Position numbers and translations under genes: made by a program | In this document: piece after piece, positions 13,101-28,100 of the stretch | How positions within the stretch are numbered: the first letter of the stretch is position 1 | Layout of the letters: every line of letters begins with the position of its first letter | Notes under the pieces: generated by a model | Told to the model about the DNA's origin: nothing | The model's input: the letters and a program-made list of their open reading frames with translations, nothing else | The model's database searches: none | Source of the DNA: Archilochus colubris | Taxonomy: Eukaryota; Chordata; Aves; Apodiformes; Trochilidae | Reading direction: 5' to 3' | Length of the DNA stretch: 64,000 nt | NCBI GenBank assembly: GCA_023079485.1 | Contig: CM041104.1 | Span: forward strand, 7,858,864-7,922,863

Positions 13101-16100
13101 TTCTGCCAAAGTTTTTTAAAAGACAAAAAAAAAAAATCATTAACTGTAGGATGCATTGCTAAAATCACTTCATACCTCAACTTTTTGCAATAGGAACAAA
13201 TTGATATTCCACACACATTAGAACACCTAAAGGCACAAGCAGAACTCTTACCTTGATAGATGCTTATCAAGACCCATATTAAAAATGTTTTGTATGATAA
13301 TGGTCGTCCCTAGGAGGAAGGAAAGAAAAAAGACAAAGCTCCATTGGGTTTTCTGTTACAAACATTCACTTACAGATCAACACAGCAATTAACAAAAGTG
13401 AATTTGAAGGTGATTTGCAAAGAAAAAACAAACCAACCAACCCTGAGGTACTGTCTCTTTATTCTCATTTTTTATGATGAGCGAAGGAGGCCTGGGACTG
13501 TGGAAGCTCACTGCTTGCACAGTACAGTACAACCTCTTCCTTACTGCACACACAATTAATTCAAAGCAAAGATGTCTCATGAGTTTAGTCATTACACTGT
13601 GAAATATAAGATGTGTGTATGCATGTATATGAATATACTAATATTATATTTCTAGACACAAACACACAAATCACCATCATATTGAAGGCAGACAGGTTTT
13701 TTTAAAAAGCATCTCCAGGCAACACAGCTATACCAGTACAAAAACCCACTATGTTTAGACCAGGCCTAAGGATGGTTGGAGAATTAGTGGTTTATGACAT
13801 AAGAGACAACATGCAAGTGAAACCAGATGGAGAGTTATTCAGGCTGTTGGAAAAACAGGCTTTGCCTCTAAGAGTATCTGTTTAACAGAAATCCTTGAGG
13901 GAAAGGATCTGTCGAAGACTCAGTCCACCCTTTCCTTCAATTAAGAAAGATGTTCCCAGTCTGCATACCCCAGTTATTAAAAAAATTTTTCAAGAAAAAA
14001 AAAGAAAAAAAGGAACCAACGACAAGTTTTACCTTCCTGATATTTCTATGGTAAATATCAAATAAAGTTTTCTTTGTCTAAGGAGAAGGACCTGACTCTC
14101 ATGCTAAAGCTACAAAAAGGGCACAGCAACCAATCCTTTAGGTCCCCTTTAGATCATCCTGAAGGTAAACTCTGTTCAGGAGACTATGATAACTTACTCC
14201 CCCTCCATCAAATGAGCATATCCTTTCCTCTCATCCCCTTTTCTGGCTTCAGGATAGTGCCTAATCCCAAACAATTTCTCTTTCCCCTTTATTTTGGAAC
14301 AAATTGGTAATATTAAATCCTTAGAATTTCCCACAGAATGGAACTTATTTCCCCAGCCGTTTTTAATAAATTGCATTTCATGTAGCATTCAATAACAAAC
14401 TGCCAGGAAATCTGACTGTATCTGTTAATTCAAATTTGCCTTTAGAACAATTTTACTTGAAAATGCATTATAAAGTTCTGTGTCTGCTGGTAATATAGCT
14501 TACTTTACACATTTGGAGAGCAAGACAGAGATCTTTCCTTAAACTAAAACAGACAAACAAGAGTCTCCCACACCTTAAGAAGATCTTTGTACAGCTCTGG
14601 GTATAACATTGCAACTTCAGATTTCACATCCTTGTCCAGTACCAGAGAAAACACTGGAAACATCGTGTAAATTGTGGAGTACCTGGGAGGAAGGTAGAAG
14701 ACCAGTAAATTATCTAAGGTGTAGATGAGCAAACCAATGCTAATCTTCAGAAATGAAATGAAATGAAATACAGTATTCTTGAAGTGTCAAATGACATACA
14801 TACAAAGATGTGTAAATGGAATGCACCAGAGTCTTGCATGTAGGAAAAACCCACAGCATTTGCTTTTTGAATGGCCTGATTGGAAACACTCATACACAGA
14901 TGACTGTTCCAAGTATTCCAAGTGAAGTTACAAGGTTATTAGTTGAGAAAAGGACAGACCATCCCTGCTCAAGTTTTCTCTACAGTTCAGGCTTGATTCT
15001 TTTTGCATCAGAAGGCAATGGAGGTGATTTTTTTTTTTTTTTTTTTAATTATTTAAGTCTATAAAGTCATGGGATCACATTTTAGACAGGAACTGATTCC
15101 TCCTGTTAAAGACATTGAGTTGTACCCCTGCTTCCTGACACTGTCAGGAGCTGGGCATTGGGTGTCACTGCTGCACAGGCACCAGAGCCTCACAGCTCTC
15201 CCTCTGCTTTTCACTAGGCTGTGAGGAGTATTTCCAGGAGGATGGTTGGTGCCTTATGTTCTAATTGTGATAAACTGTTCTTTTGGAAAGGTTTCTAGAA
15301 AGGTTGGCATTGCCTCAGTCGTTTTGTTCAACACAAAAGAGCAGAGAGGAGACAAGGACCACATCCATCTTCTGAAGCACTGTTGTGTAACACTCAGAGT
15401 GGAGATGTGCATGCTTTGCATGGAAAATGGACCAAATCTATTCATTATGCACAGGTCTTCCACATTATTAGTAAAAAGTGAGCTCTTACCCAATTATGAG
15501 AAAGCCTTGGTAGAGAGGAACTGAAGCAAAGTAAAATACTGATGAGAAAACAGCCTAGAAAAGGAAAGAAGTAAGTTTTTCAGGTGTAAGATACTGCACT
15601 AAAAATAACAGCTTAAAAACACATTCTGTTCAAACTGGAACGTACTTGTGGAGGGTTGTCCAGATTCCTGAAATGAAGACAGTAGAATGTAATATCAACC
15701 CTTTTTATTGCTACACAAATCTTGGATGAAAGCTGTGTTCAATAGCAAACACTGGACAGCTGGACTTGGAAAGCTTTTTGTAATGTAATTCCACAGAGAA
15801 AAATGCAAAGAGTTTCCTCCAAAGCCCACTGATTTGATCAAAGATGTCCAGATGTTGTGAAGGGCAGGTGTGTACTTATTTATGTCTGGATGATGACTTC
15901 ACAATGTAAGAAGACTTAATAATCACTAGTACAAACTCCAAAGAGTTTTGTTTTGTTTGGTTTTTTTTTTTATCAGAAGTTTGTTACAAATTATTTTACT
16001 TTAAAAACCCTTAGCATTTTATAGTATGTATCAGGACAGTATAGCATAGGAATATGAGTCCCAAAGAATAACCTCTGTCCTTAGCTGTATCCTTTACTGA

Positions 16101-19100
16101 TGTCACCACAGCTAAGAACAGATTTTGGCTCATGAACTCTTGAAATTTCCATCAACCCTTTCAGCCAACTGGTAATTGCATTTCTGTTAAACTGAAGCCC
16201 AGCACATATGAACAATGTAAATTGTGAATACGAAATATGTTTATGGGGTTCCCTTTGAAATGGAGAGGAACAGACCTCCTCCACATTGCTGCAGCAAGCT
16301 GCTGAGCACTTGGGAAGGTGCTTCAGCAGCCTGTGTGGCAAAGGTCCTGTAAATACACAGCACAACAGACTGAGCTTTCAATAACCCCAACATCATCTGA
16401 GCTAGGCTTCCCTCAGCTGCTTAGCTCCAGTCTCACTATTTGAAGGGTCTCCTTAAAACACATCTGAAAAGAAGCACACTTACTCAGCAGAGAACTTAAG
16501 AGCATTGCTTCAGATTTTCAGTACCACCCAGCATTACTAAATGACAGCAAAGACAAGCTGCACCACAGTAGTGTTTTCTAAGGCAGAATATTGGTTATCC
16601 ACTTTTGGAGAAGCTGTTGATGTTTGTCCAATATCAGGACTTACGTGCTCATAACCAAGTAACAACCTCACGTTCCAACCCATGAAAATTTCCAGGAGAA
16701 GAAACAGTTGTATCCTGAATGAAATGCAGAACTGTTACTTTTTGATTTTGCTTTTTCACCTCTCCACTGAAAAAGCCCTCATGACATTCCATTTACCTGC
16801 ATTGTACTGATGCACAAGCTCCTGTGGATCACAAACTGACTGAGAGCTGCAGACCTTTTGTAACTGTTCCTTCCATGCACCATTAGTAAACGACCCAAAT
16901 GTTTAAACTGAGTAATAGAGAAATCAGCTGCAAGTGAGGCCTGTTTTCCTTCCTGTGTACAACAGCAATAAAAACAGTGAGACCATTTCATTACAGGGAA
17001 CAAGGAAATACTGTATTATTATTTAGTTATCACAGATAGAATTTCCAAGAAAATTTGCAATACATTAGGTGAGAGAGAAAGCATTAGCTCAGCACTTCTG
17101 CCTTCCATTGTGGATTTTATGCAAAGCACCAAAACGTGACGAGAATTCCCATCTGATCCCTGGCCTCCAAATTCTAAGCAATCTGTCTGGATTATGATTC
17201 ACAACAAGCACATTAATGTGACACATCAAGACAGTTTTGAACACAAATTTTCATTCTCAAAAGTTCACTCAATTTTAATGTTTTGGCTCACTGCAAATCA
17301 AATATCTCCACTGCTGCCAAACTCAGTCTTGCTGCTGCAAGGAGCTCCACGTGTAACAAGTGGAGCTCTAACCCTGAGTTTGCTTTCTAAACTAACATAA
17401 ATAGCTTTTTTTTATATGTAGGTATGGTAGAGAGGTGTATGTTATCAAAGTAATTACACCTCCATCATTCTGAGCATTTATGCATGATTAAAATCCCCCA
17501 AAACTAACCACAAGTGTCTGACTTCAGGGAATCTGCCAAGAACCAAATAATGAACTTGAATTCTGTAAACAGCAGTTTCCTTTGTGATCAAATTATTTTT
17601 CATGATAAAGTTATTGGTCCGATGATTATTTCTATGGCAGCTTTTTACCTTCTTGAACAAATTTCAGAGGATTCATTTAAGAGTTACTTGTGAACTATCT
17701 CCTGAATTGCCATAGGAAGTCTTATTAAACGTGAGGTAATCTCACCTTTCCTTCAACTCCAACACCACAGTCAGCCTCCTGAATCATGCTAACATCATTC
17801 CCTCCATCACCTGCAGATCAAAGCACAAACATTGGCAGTTAAACAACAAGGGAATCTTGCAACCTCACTAAAGAAACCTGCAACAGACTGTAATATTAGA
17901 AGAAACACTTAACCTTATCAACAAATGTTGGATTTTAAATAGAAACAGAGAATTTAAATTAATAAGTTTTTTAATACAGAAATTGACATTTATCTGGTTT
18001 CCAGGTGCCACTGAAGCTTCCATGTGCAAAATTTCATCTTCTAAGTCATCTCAGAACACCATCCCCTAACTCAGCAGTTCCAGGTTTTATGAGATAATAC
18101 AGAACTCTTCACCCAAAAGAGGAACTAATGAAAGACACCATTCTTCATGGTCACTCCTCCCTAGCTATTCCCTTACCTACTGCACAGGTGAGTTTGCCAG
18201 TCCTTTCCTGGAGCAATCGCACAATTTGGGCCTTCTGTGTTGGAGCACATCTGCAGCACACAACAGCAGGGCACTGGCAAGCCAGCTCCATGAACTCATA
18301 CTCATAGTATTTCAGACACACCTAATTTACAGAGATCAGAAGCGTCACCAAAAATTGTGCTATGAAAATTTATTTTAAAAAAATATATATCCTAATTCAG
18401 CAACAGTTTTGGGACTGCTCCTGAAAAGCCTGAGACTTTTTGAGCTTACCTCCAGTGAGTCACCAGAAATGACAAGAGCGCAGTCGTGTTTCCGGCGGAA
18501 GGCGTTCAGCTCTAGATGGGCTTCTCCACGGTTAGTGACCTGGAGAAAAAGATGGGAACTGAGGAAGGGTTTGCCTCGTTGGGTGAAAAAAACAAGCAAA
18601 CAAGCCCCCGAGGTAGAAAAAGTAACATGGACAGGCAGCACACTGAGTTATGCAGAGCACAGAGGCAGATAAACAAAGGCTCAGGGGATAGAGAACTGAG
18701 TCAGGAGAATAAAAATATTATGGGACTACTGCTGGAAAACAGTTGTGATCCCAGCATCCCTCCTGTCCCAGAATCTGGAGTCATGAACAAGTTCTGAGAA
18801 AGGGCTACGTGGGTGCTACTCACTAGTCTGAATATATGGATGTCCTGTGTCCGTGTCACCAAATGTGCATTCTTGGCTGTACATGTAGCTGTCTCTAACT
18901 TATCCCCAGTCAGCATCCACACCTAAAATCCAAATATTTAATGGATTAAATAAAAAACTTAACAACCACATCTGCAGGACATCTAGATGCACCACTTGCC
19001 AGTTCAGGCATATAAAATGACTGTTAGAATATACAGAGAAACTATTTTTCTCAAAAAGCCCTATTTTAAAACGTACAAGAACATTCTCACAGATGAATGA

Positions 19101-22100
19101 AAGCAAAGCTTTTAAAGAGGCTGAAACACAAAAGAGTGCCCAAAATACATATAACATTTTCCCACCTGCACTATTTCAAGATTCTGCTGATAAACCCACA
19201 AAATGCAAGCTGAAGAATGTGTATTCGTGTGTTAATGTGTCCCACCCCACCTATTTCTTGTATGCTGAAATAAGCAGGCCTTGCTGCAGAAAGATCCCTC
19301 ATGGCCCTGCCTGAAATGTGGATGATGCAACTGGGGTTAGCTCACTGCTGATGTGTGTGTCTGGAACAGACTAAGTTGGTCGGAGTTTGGCTTCTTTTGT
19401 TTGTTTGGTTGGTTGGGGTTTTTTTTGTTTCTATTTTGTTTTTTTAAAATATACACTGCTCCTTTTATTTCATGTGAAGGAGGGGGGCACATTAGAAAGT
19501 CATGTCAGCAGCAATACCCTGTTATAATCTGGCAGGGATATCCCTCAGCAGTGTAAATATATCAGAGTTTGTTTTGGTTTTTCCACTGGTGTTTTTATTC
19601 TTTCAAGACACCGCCCAAGAATATTTAGCAAAACTTTAAGAACAAAAAAATACACAAAGACTCACTTCTTTGTTTAATAACCTGAGGCTGAAAAAAGATT
19701 TAACAAGATGGACCTTGTAATGAATTACAAGACTGCCTTCACTGGATTTATTCCTTAACTGCAATACCCTAATGAACATACCACTGCAAGGAGTGCTCTG
19801 AAGCACTGCCCTTGCTGTACAACACCAAACTCCACACCCTGACACTGACTCCAGGCAAGGTGAACAGAAAAAATGAAACTGCTTTGGAATAACTGTTTGG
19901 TACTAAGCCACAGGGGGAGAAAACCACAGTGCTGCTAAGGAGCTTTGTCTGATTCTGCTCATCTCACTTCTCTGCTGAAGGCCCTGCTGTTTACAGGGAT
20001 GGCTCCAAACAGAAAGCACTTTTGAAAGCCTGTCCCAACCTTTGAATTCCACTTCCTGGAACAAACACACAGCCCTGCTTGGATTCATAGCACAGCTCAG
20101 ATTTTTGCTCACTTTGTTACTTCAAGCAGAGAAACCACAACCAGAACCTTTTCCCTACTTTTCTTGCCCAAATCTGAATTTGGGCATTTTTTTTTTTTTC
20201 TTTTTTCAAGTCTGGGATCTAACTGACAAGTTTTCAGAGGGAGAAACTAAACAGGCAGCACACCGGTTTCCTTGCACAGCTCAGGTCTTAAGTGCCTGAA
20301 TCTCAGATGCCAGGGCCTAGAAAGCTGGAAACAAAATTATCTCCCGCCCCAGATTCTCTTGGTTCAGGCCCCCTCTAGTGGCTACTGAAAACAGGTATTT
20401 GCAGCCCAACGTTCAAGAGTAGCACGGGAGTTGTGCACCAAACACATCCAAATTTGTCCTGATTCAGGCAACCACCTGAAAGAAACAAATGCCCACAAGT
20501 CTCCTGTTATCTACCCTCAGGCCCATGCACTCAGTGTTTTTGTAAAAAGAGCCAAAGCATCCTTTGGGAAGCACAGAAGGTGACATGCTTTCATGTGTTT
20601 AGGTAACATTTACTACTTCCAGTATGTTCAGTTCCCAAAATGATGTTTCAAATGCATTGGTCAACCCCACTGTTCCCACTCACAAAGGGCACCTGGTGAA
20701 ATGTATACCTTAAGGCCCCCAAACTGCCTCAGTTTACTGTCTGTAGGGGTACTACAGAGGGTCTAGGTGTCCCTGCTACGAGTAACATTAGGTTAGGCAG
20801 ACCTTAATGCCAGCATTTCTCAGCGTCTCCAGGGTGGGTCTGACATCTGTCTGCAGCTGATCCTCCACACCAGTAAGACACAGCAGCTCCATCTCCATTT
20901 CCAGGCTCTCAATGACTGTGGCCACCTTCAGGGAGCGATCGTGCACACTTAGCTTTGCCTGAACATAACGTGCCTGAGGACAGAGCAGACACAGCTAGAG
21001 TCACACAACCAGTTTTTTTGTTTTTTTGGAGTACAGTACTGAACACCAATTAACCCCTTTCTGTCATTCAGGGATGCCACCTGTAACTGCTTGTGACCAC
21101 AAGGAGTGTGTTACAGAATAAGGCAGAAAGTATTTCAGGATGTTTTTGTAATTTTGCCCTTGCCTCCTGCCAGCTGGGCCCTCATGCACAGCTGAAGTGG
21201 CACCTGCAGAGTGACTGGGAGTGATTCCCTCACACCACAGGTCTCACCACAGCTTCTATGACAAACAAATGAGGGCAAGAAACAATTCTAAACATTTCCA
21301 CTGTCTGATCTCTGCATTTAACTTAACAGTTGTTCTTCACACTTTGCCCTCCTGGAGTAAGCAAATCAGTGCTGTGAGTAGAGACCCATCTAATAAACCC
21401 CAAGCATGAAGCCAGTGTGTCCAGGAGGCTGGGTTTACATTCTGGTTGTTTGTAGTTTCCCTGAATGTCAGAATGCAATAATTAAAAGTCAACACATTTC
21501 TCCACACAAACACAACTTGTCTAATAAATGATGAATATCTGCAGAATTTATAACCCCAAAAGATTTTAAGGCAGGATTCAGGAACTGGCTGGGATCCAGT
21601 TTCATACATATCACTTAAAAAGCCACATTGATTAAAAGAACAGCAAGACACTGAAGAATGACAGTCCTAATAGAAAGCAAAGGGAGATGAGAGGCGGCAT
21701 TATCACAACAGGTCTGTGAGAATCACTTCAGTGATTGTTTAAAAACAAACACACACACAAAACCAAATAAAAACTTACTTCAAAGTCTTGATACTGCTCT
21801 TCCGTCAGAGACTTCTTGGCTACAACAAGAACCCTCAGGCCTTCCCGAGCCATGTTACCACACTGGAAAGAAGTATCACATTGTGAAAAACAAACTGCAT
21901 CTCAAGTAAGATGATTTATGCACAAAATTGCAGAGATGGCAATGTAAGATAACAGGTTAAGAAAATAACCATCCTATTTGAGCAACCCCAGTGAGTCTGT
22001 AACACCTGATAAAGTGCATGATAAACCAGAGAGGAAAAAAGGAGATCTGCAATGGTTTGTAATCTATCCCAGTGATCAGAAACGAAAATGTCCTCTCTGC

Positions 22101-25100
22101 TGTATCAGCTGGCAAAACCAACCCCATTGATAACATTTTCTCTGAGTAAAAACACACAAGCTTTTGACCATAAACTCTTTAAATAAGATGAAGGTATTAT
22201 TATTTCTTTGAACACCAGGGTTTGGGTGTGGGTCGAATCAGCAACTGAAGCTGCTATGAACTCAGTGTCATAACTACCAGGATAATAAACATATCCCAGC
22301 ACACAACTGGCAAATCTAGCTTTGAAAATTAGACCTCTCAGTCTAAAATAAACCCAAACACAGGACCAAGCCTAGGACAAATCTGGTGATATTTAGTGAC
22401 AATCATCTTTAAACAAAATCCATTTTATTTACAGGATTTATTCTGCACTAAATATTTTGAACTCTCCAGCTGACTTCCTTGTTACTGTATATATATTTTG
22501 CTGAACACAAATCCAGTGAATTGCCAAGACCACTGAACTTCTGGCTTACAGATGCTTTAGTAGTTATGTCCACTCTGCCACCCTAACAAGCTTTGTCATG
22601 CCTTCTCCTGAAAGGAAAAAAGCAGAGGCATAAGAACCCCTCTGCATGGAGGAGAGAGACAGCCCCATACCTCCTCTTCCAGCCAGTCATTGTACTGCAC
22701 AATCCCAGCCATCACCACGTCAGCCCCCTTCATGTAGAAGGTGATCTCTCCTGTTGATTCATCCTGCAGACAAGAAACAGAGGAGTTTAAGTTGGGTCAA
22801 TAGCAGTGTGTTTGGAGTGTGGCCTCAGCAAACTAAGTGATGAGTTTTCTGTAAAACACAAAAACATCCACAGAGTTGGGCTGAAGGTCCATGTGGTTCA
22901 TCATCTTGTCTTGGGGCCAAATTCAACTTGGTTATTGGGGCCAAATTGCAACTTGGTTATTCACAGATAGGAATTAATACTTTAGACAAGGATGATCAGC
23001 TTTTTCACATGATTTCCATGCAGACACCTCTAAATTCTGACTGTATGTGCCTCTGGAATAACCTCTAGCTCTCACCCTGAAAATTAATTTCATACTTACC
23101 TGAAACAAAAAAAACAGATGCACAAAACTTAACAGAGTAAAAATCACTTTAATTTACTCCCTCTGTTACATTATATGGCACAAGCATAATTAAAGTTTAT
23201 GCTTGCCACAGACAGGTTAAATTGCTGCCTGCCTTATCTGATCCAAGCAATTTGTAGGCTGCAAGTAAAGCATATTTACATTACCACAAATTAAAAAATC
23301 CCTCCTAACCAGGCAGATGCCCAACGAGGTCACAGCTATTAGTATTACAAGCTAATGGAAACCCTGGCAATTTCCTCAAAGGAGACAAAACAATGAGTAA
23401 GGAACAAACTGCTCTGTAAACCAAGACAGCCACAAGGGATAGGAAGAAAATAAACTTAACATGCAAAAACAAAAAGCCCAAGAAGGTCTGAAAACAGATA
23501 GTTGTGAATGAAGGGGGAAAAGTACTTCAGGGAAAAAAAAAGTTAAAGAAAAGCAGACTGGACACCTCTTTGTTTTCACAAACATGTGTCAATATGTTCT
23601 GCTATTCAGAAACTAGTGGTGAAGGTTACCACACATGAATAGCTTGAGTTGGTAGGAAAAGTCTGATGTCTTGTGGCACCAACAAAACAGTCTACATCCC
23701 TAGCAAAAAAACAAACTATCTAACAAAAAAAGCAAGCCAGCACCTGATGAAAATACTTCAAATGCAATGAAGAGTGGCTTTGCTAGGAAATTAAGTAGCA
23801 GCCAAGGATAATGAAGCTTCATAACTGATCATTTTTTCCAAGATCACAGAGATATTCACAAGGAAGATCATTATAATGAAGTTTAAACATGATTCTCACT
23901 GTCCAATATCCCAATACCCAGATACTCCACCTCTCCAAAGCAAAATTCATGTCACTCTACCAAAACAACTAGAATGTGCTTAAATAAACCAGAACTCTTT
24001 TGTCAGTAGCCAAAGGTAAAGGTTTATCTATTAAATTATTTGATTTAAAAGTGTCTAACAACATCTTTGTAGGAAACCGAATAAAGATTCCACTTCCCGT
24101 ACTGCAGAACTGGCTTAAGATAGTTTAGATTTTTTGTCCAATATAAATACTGTATCAGCTATCTCCTTGCATTAGTCATTTCCTCTCACCGAGTTCAATA
24201 GGAGGTTAGTACGTTCTCATATTATGCTAAGATCACACTATAAATCTACACAGAGATTTGCCAGTTATATTGTTTTGGAGAGGCATCTTTTTCCACCGTG
24301 GTCTGACTCTGGCCACAGTTCAAAGGCTTCTTACAGTTCCAGATATGACAATAGCACTATCTTTGCTTTGCAACAAAGATCATTCCACATGAGTAAGGGG
24401 AAAAAAAAGCACAAAGAAAAGGAAGAATGGAAAATACTGTGGTCAAACAAACAGGTTTTTTTTTCAAGAAGGTAAGTCAGAAAACAGTACATTGAAGAAT
24501 GGCTGCTTTGGTAGAACAAGACTTCTTAGAACTGAAATAATCAGCTACAGAAACGACAACTGATCACAAGTAAACAAGCAGGTATTGAAAAAAATACCCA
24601 AAATGAGGCAACATCTGCTACTTGTTTTCAATATTAACTACTGCTTTATTTACTAAAAGTTATGTGTTGAAGGAGATCTTTTTATAGGAGCCAGAGCAGA
24701 CAGGATCAGCAGGGGAGATGAGTGTCTGTGCCAAGGATTTCAGTAACAGCATTACAGGGCTGGACACATCAATCACTCACTGAAACTCTATACCTGGATT
24801 GTACAGGAGGTCTGGCAAGACCATTGCAATGGCTCCTGCTAGCTGAAAAAAAAAATTACAAGAATGGACAATATCTGTATAGTTGAGCAGAAAATATTAC
24901 CATTTGAATTCTACTCAATACAATACTGTGTGCAGTTTCATTCTGCAACTTCTCCCTCCCTCCCTGTCCAGCTGCTCCCTGCATCTGTTGTCTCCTGGAT
25001 ACTTCAGACTGCTTTCCCTCCCCTTATTTCCATTTTTTAATCAAGCAGGACAGTTTTAGAAGATGCACTGAAGAGGTGAACATGGTAGATCAAAACAAAA

Positions 25101-28100
25101 TAAGACTGCCTACAGATACATGCATGTATGCTTAATAAAAGAAAATTTTACTTGACAACTAACTATTTAAAAACTCTTATTTCCATCTTTATTTTTAATT
25201 AAAATAAAAATCCTCCTTGAAGATATTACTTTAGAAAATACAGGAATATGGCAAAGGAATACCCAGGCAGTCAGCATCTGCTACTTAAAACTTACTTCTG
25301 CAAAGGGTATACAGGCTCAGCAGTAGCTCAACAGCAGCAAAATACAGACAACTAAAAATCACAACAGTCAGGAGCTGTTAACAGTATTTACAGCCAGGAT
25401 CTGGGCCTGACATTACTCTTACTGACCACCAGTGGGAGTTTTCCCGGTTTTGACTGCAGCAATATTCTAAATACAGACACAAAAAAATACAAACCTTTTC
25501 TTCCTAAAGGAGTATACAGATAATAGGTAACTTAAAAGGCATAGGCTTCAAAACAAAGAGGAAAAAAACATTACTCGTTTTCACTTAGATGAGAAAATTT
25601 CAAAGCATCCACTTCTCTGCTGAGCATATGAAACCAACTTAATATACCCTGGCTTCAACAGTAACTCCACTTCTTATGCCTTTTATAAAACAGCGCCTGA
25701 CCAAATGTTTGCAGTGACAGTAAGGAAGGGGTACACAAGTTGTTTAGTTGTCCCTCTTTTATATTAGCATTTTTATTGTAGATCTTGAAAAGACTGCCTG
25801 AAGCCTCTGCATCATTTTCTCTAAAAAAAATAATCTGAAGAATCTACACTTGCTGCATTTAAACAGATATGTACTATACTCATCACAGATATCCCATGCA
25901 GGACAAGACACTAGTGGGAATATTGACAACTGTGTACAACTGTGTATGTAAAATGCATTCAGTCAGATCTCTATATTCACAGATTTAACACACTGATCAC
26001 TTTGTACAAACTCAGATTATCAGATCAGGTAATCAGATTATCAGATTATCAGATTATGGGCATGTTTTAATATTCTGAAGGCTGAAACAACTTGAAATAC
26101 AATTTTTTTCACTCTGCAATGTACTGTGGTGTGTAATCCAGAATTTAAAAGCAGTTCCCTGAGCAACAGGAGATTCAGGTCCAAAATACTCAGGTGGATT
26201 AACACACATACTGCCTTTGGCATGATCTTTAATGATTTCCATCTTTATCACAAAATCTCTTGGTAACAGGAATACTGAAGTTCTCTGTAGTATTTGTTAT
26301 ACATGACATTCCTCAGTTTTACAACATTGCTTCATGGTGTCATTTCTGACAGGGAATGTGCTGTTCTAGGGGTACAGAGATGTTGGGATTTGTGAAGCTG
26401 CCAGATATCAGACAATGAATAAAGCAGATCAAATTAATCTGTTATTGATGAGGCCCAGGTGTACAATACTGATTCCAAGCACTTCTAACTAAAAGCAAAG
26501 GTTACTCCTCCTACTGCTACACATTAAAATAGAGGAGACAGAAGATATTTTTCACTCTATTTCCAAATATCCATGTATTTCAAATAAACAGATAGCAACT
26601 CAGTTTTACCACAAAGTAAACAGGGAGGGGAAAAGAAGAAAAAAAAATAAAAAAGAAAGACACCTTCACCTATTTCTCCCCACCCTAAATAACAAAGCTG
26701 CAGATCCCATGAAATGATACAACAAATCATATCTTGCCCTGATTACAGGTTTCATATTCAAGTTTTAGATTCCTGGTACCAATTATAGCCCTACTCTCAG
26801 TAAAAAAATAACAAGGATGTTTTAATAATCTTCAGAAGAAATGTTCAAACTGCTTCACCTTGTCTGCTTCACAGGCAAATGGAAGTGCCTTACCATATCT
26901 GGGTTTGTTTATCCTACTAACACTGATTCTCTAGCACTATCTTGACAACTAATGATGAAAACGGTGACAACTGATCTCAACTGTTTTTAACACCCACACT
27001 TCTTTCTTTTTAAGGTAATTTTTTCCCTGAGAATCTGATCTTGTGTTATATTTGTATATAAAAGCAAAGCTATGTATACAGTTTCAGCAGGGCACGTATT
27101 TAGCGTACACAGTGCCTGCTGCTGATAAAGGTACTTGCACAAATGCACCCTTTTTACCTTAACTCAGCTATTTTCAAACTCAGCTGTGGGCTCTTGTTGA
27201 ACAGCTCCAAAAAAAATCTCCACAATTCCCTTCAGCAACAAGAGCAGTGCTGTACTTCCATGGGGTTCAAGAGGTGTTTCAATGCCTGGCAGAGATCTGG
27301 GGAGCACTTCCACTGCAATCTTCATCACCCCGTTGCACAATCTCAACTGTGTGCCCTACCCATCCCTCCTGTGTCTCCTTCCACTTTGCACATTTGTAGC
27401 AAAAAGCCTCTCCCAATATTTTCCATCATCCCCAGCACACTTGTTTTGAGTCAGAGGAAATGCTCGAGCTCCCTCTTCCTGTCCAGCAGCATCATGAAGT
27501 CCCTGTTGCACCACCAAGGAGGAACTTCCCCAGTTGGTGGCTGATGGCCTGGCTGGACACCCAACCTGATACAGCCCTTGGACGATGTGTGTAAAAAACT
27601 ATTCAGAGGGGCTGTACAACAAAAACCCAGTCCAGAGTAAGTACTTGACAAATTAAAAATGTGAGAAGGTACAGCTGGAGGAAGATGGAGTCGTGGAGGA
27701 CACAAAACACCCTGAGTGCCTGAAGCTTGGGTTCCTTCATTATTTTGAGCAAGGGACTAAAGGTCAACAAACAAAAGATGTTTCAGGGCACTACAACCCT
27801 TACGCCACTTACCCGAACGATAATGCCCATGCGCTTGCTTTCGTAAGTGAAAGGAAAGATCTGGAGGATGGTGAAGTTCAGGATGTGGCCACCCGGTGTC
27901 CTCAGCTGCACGGAAGACTGGTCTCTTCCCACCAGCGTTAAGCCCACGCTCTCGGTCCACTGCACCAAGGCCACCTGAGAGAAGGAACCTCTGCTTGAGC
28001 ACATCAGGTAAATCTCTTTCCAGTGACTTACTTCTTGAATGTGCTATTTACCAGTTTGCTGTTTATGAAACCAAGAACTCAAATTGATGCATTCACCCTG

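Larger units (their letters stand above)
22764..27812 (-). other. ATP9A: ATP9A intron 15
   Basis: 5.0 kb, GTAAGT to TGTCTGCAG. It holds an 8-bp tandem repeat (26031-26057), a roughly 24-bp direct duplication (22913-22961), and a GC-richer patch of unknown nature at about 27230-27560 close to exon 15. The rest is AT-rich unique sequence. Confidence 0.9.

Noticed and set aside
26012..26057. CRISPR-like array
   Set aside because: The 8-bp units are contiguous without spacers, and the DNA is vertebrate; it is a plain short tandem repeat.
27143..27544. 133-codon plus-strand frame in intron 15
   Set aside because: No recognisable domain and it is antisense to the gene; kept only as a GC-richer patch to examine, not as a gene.
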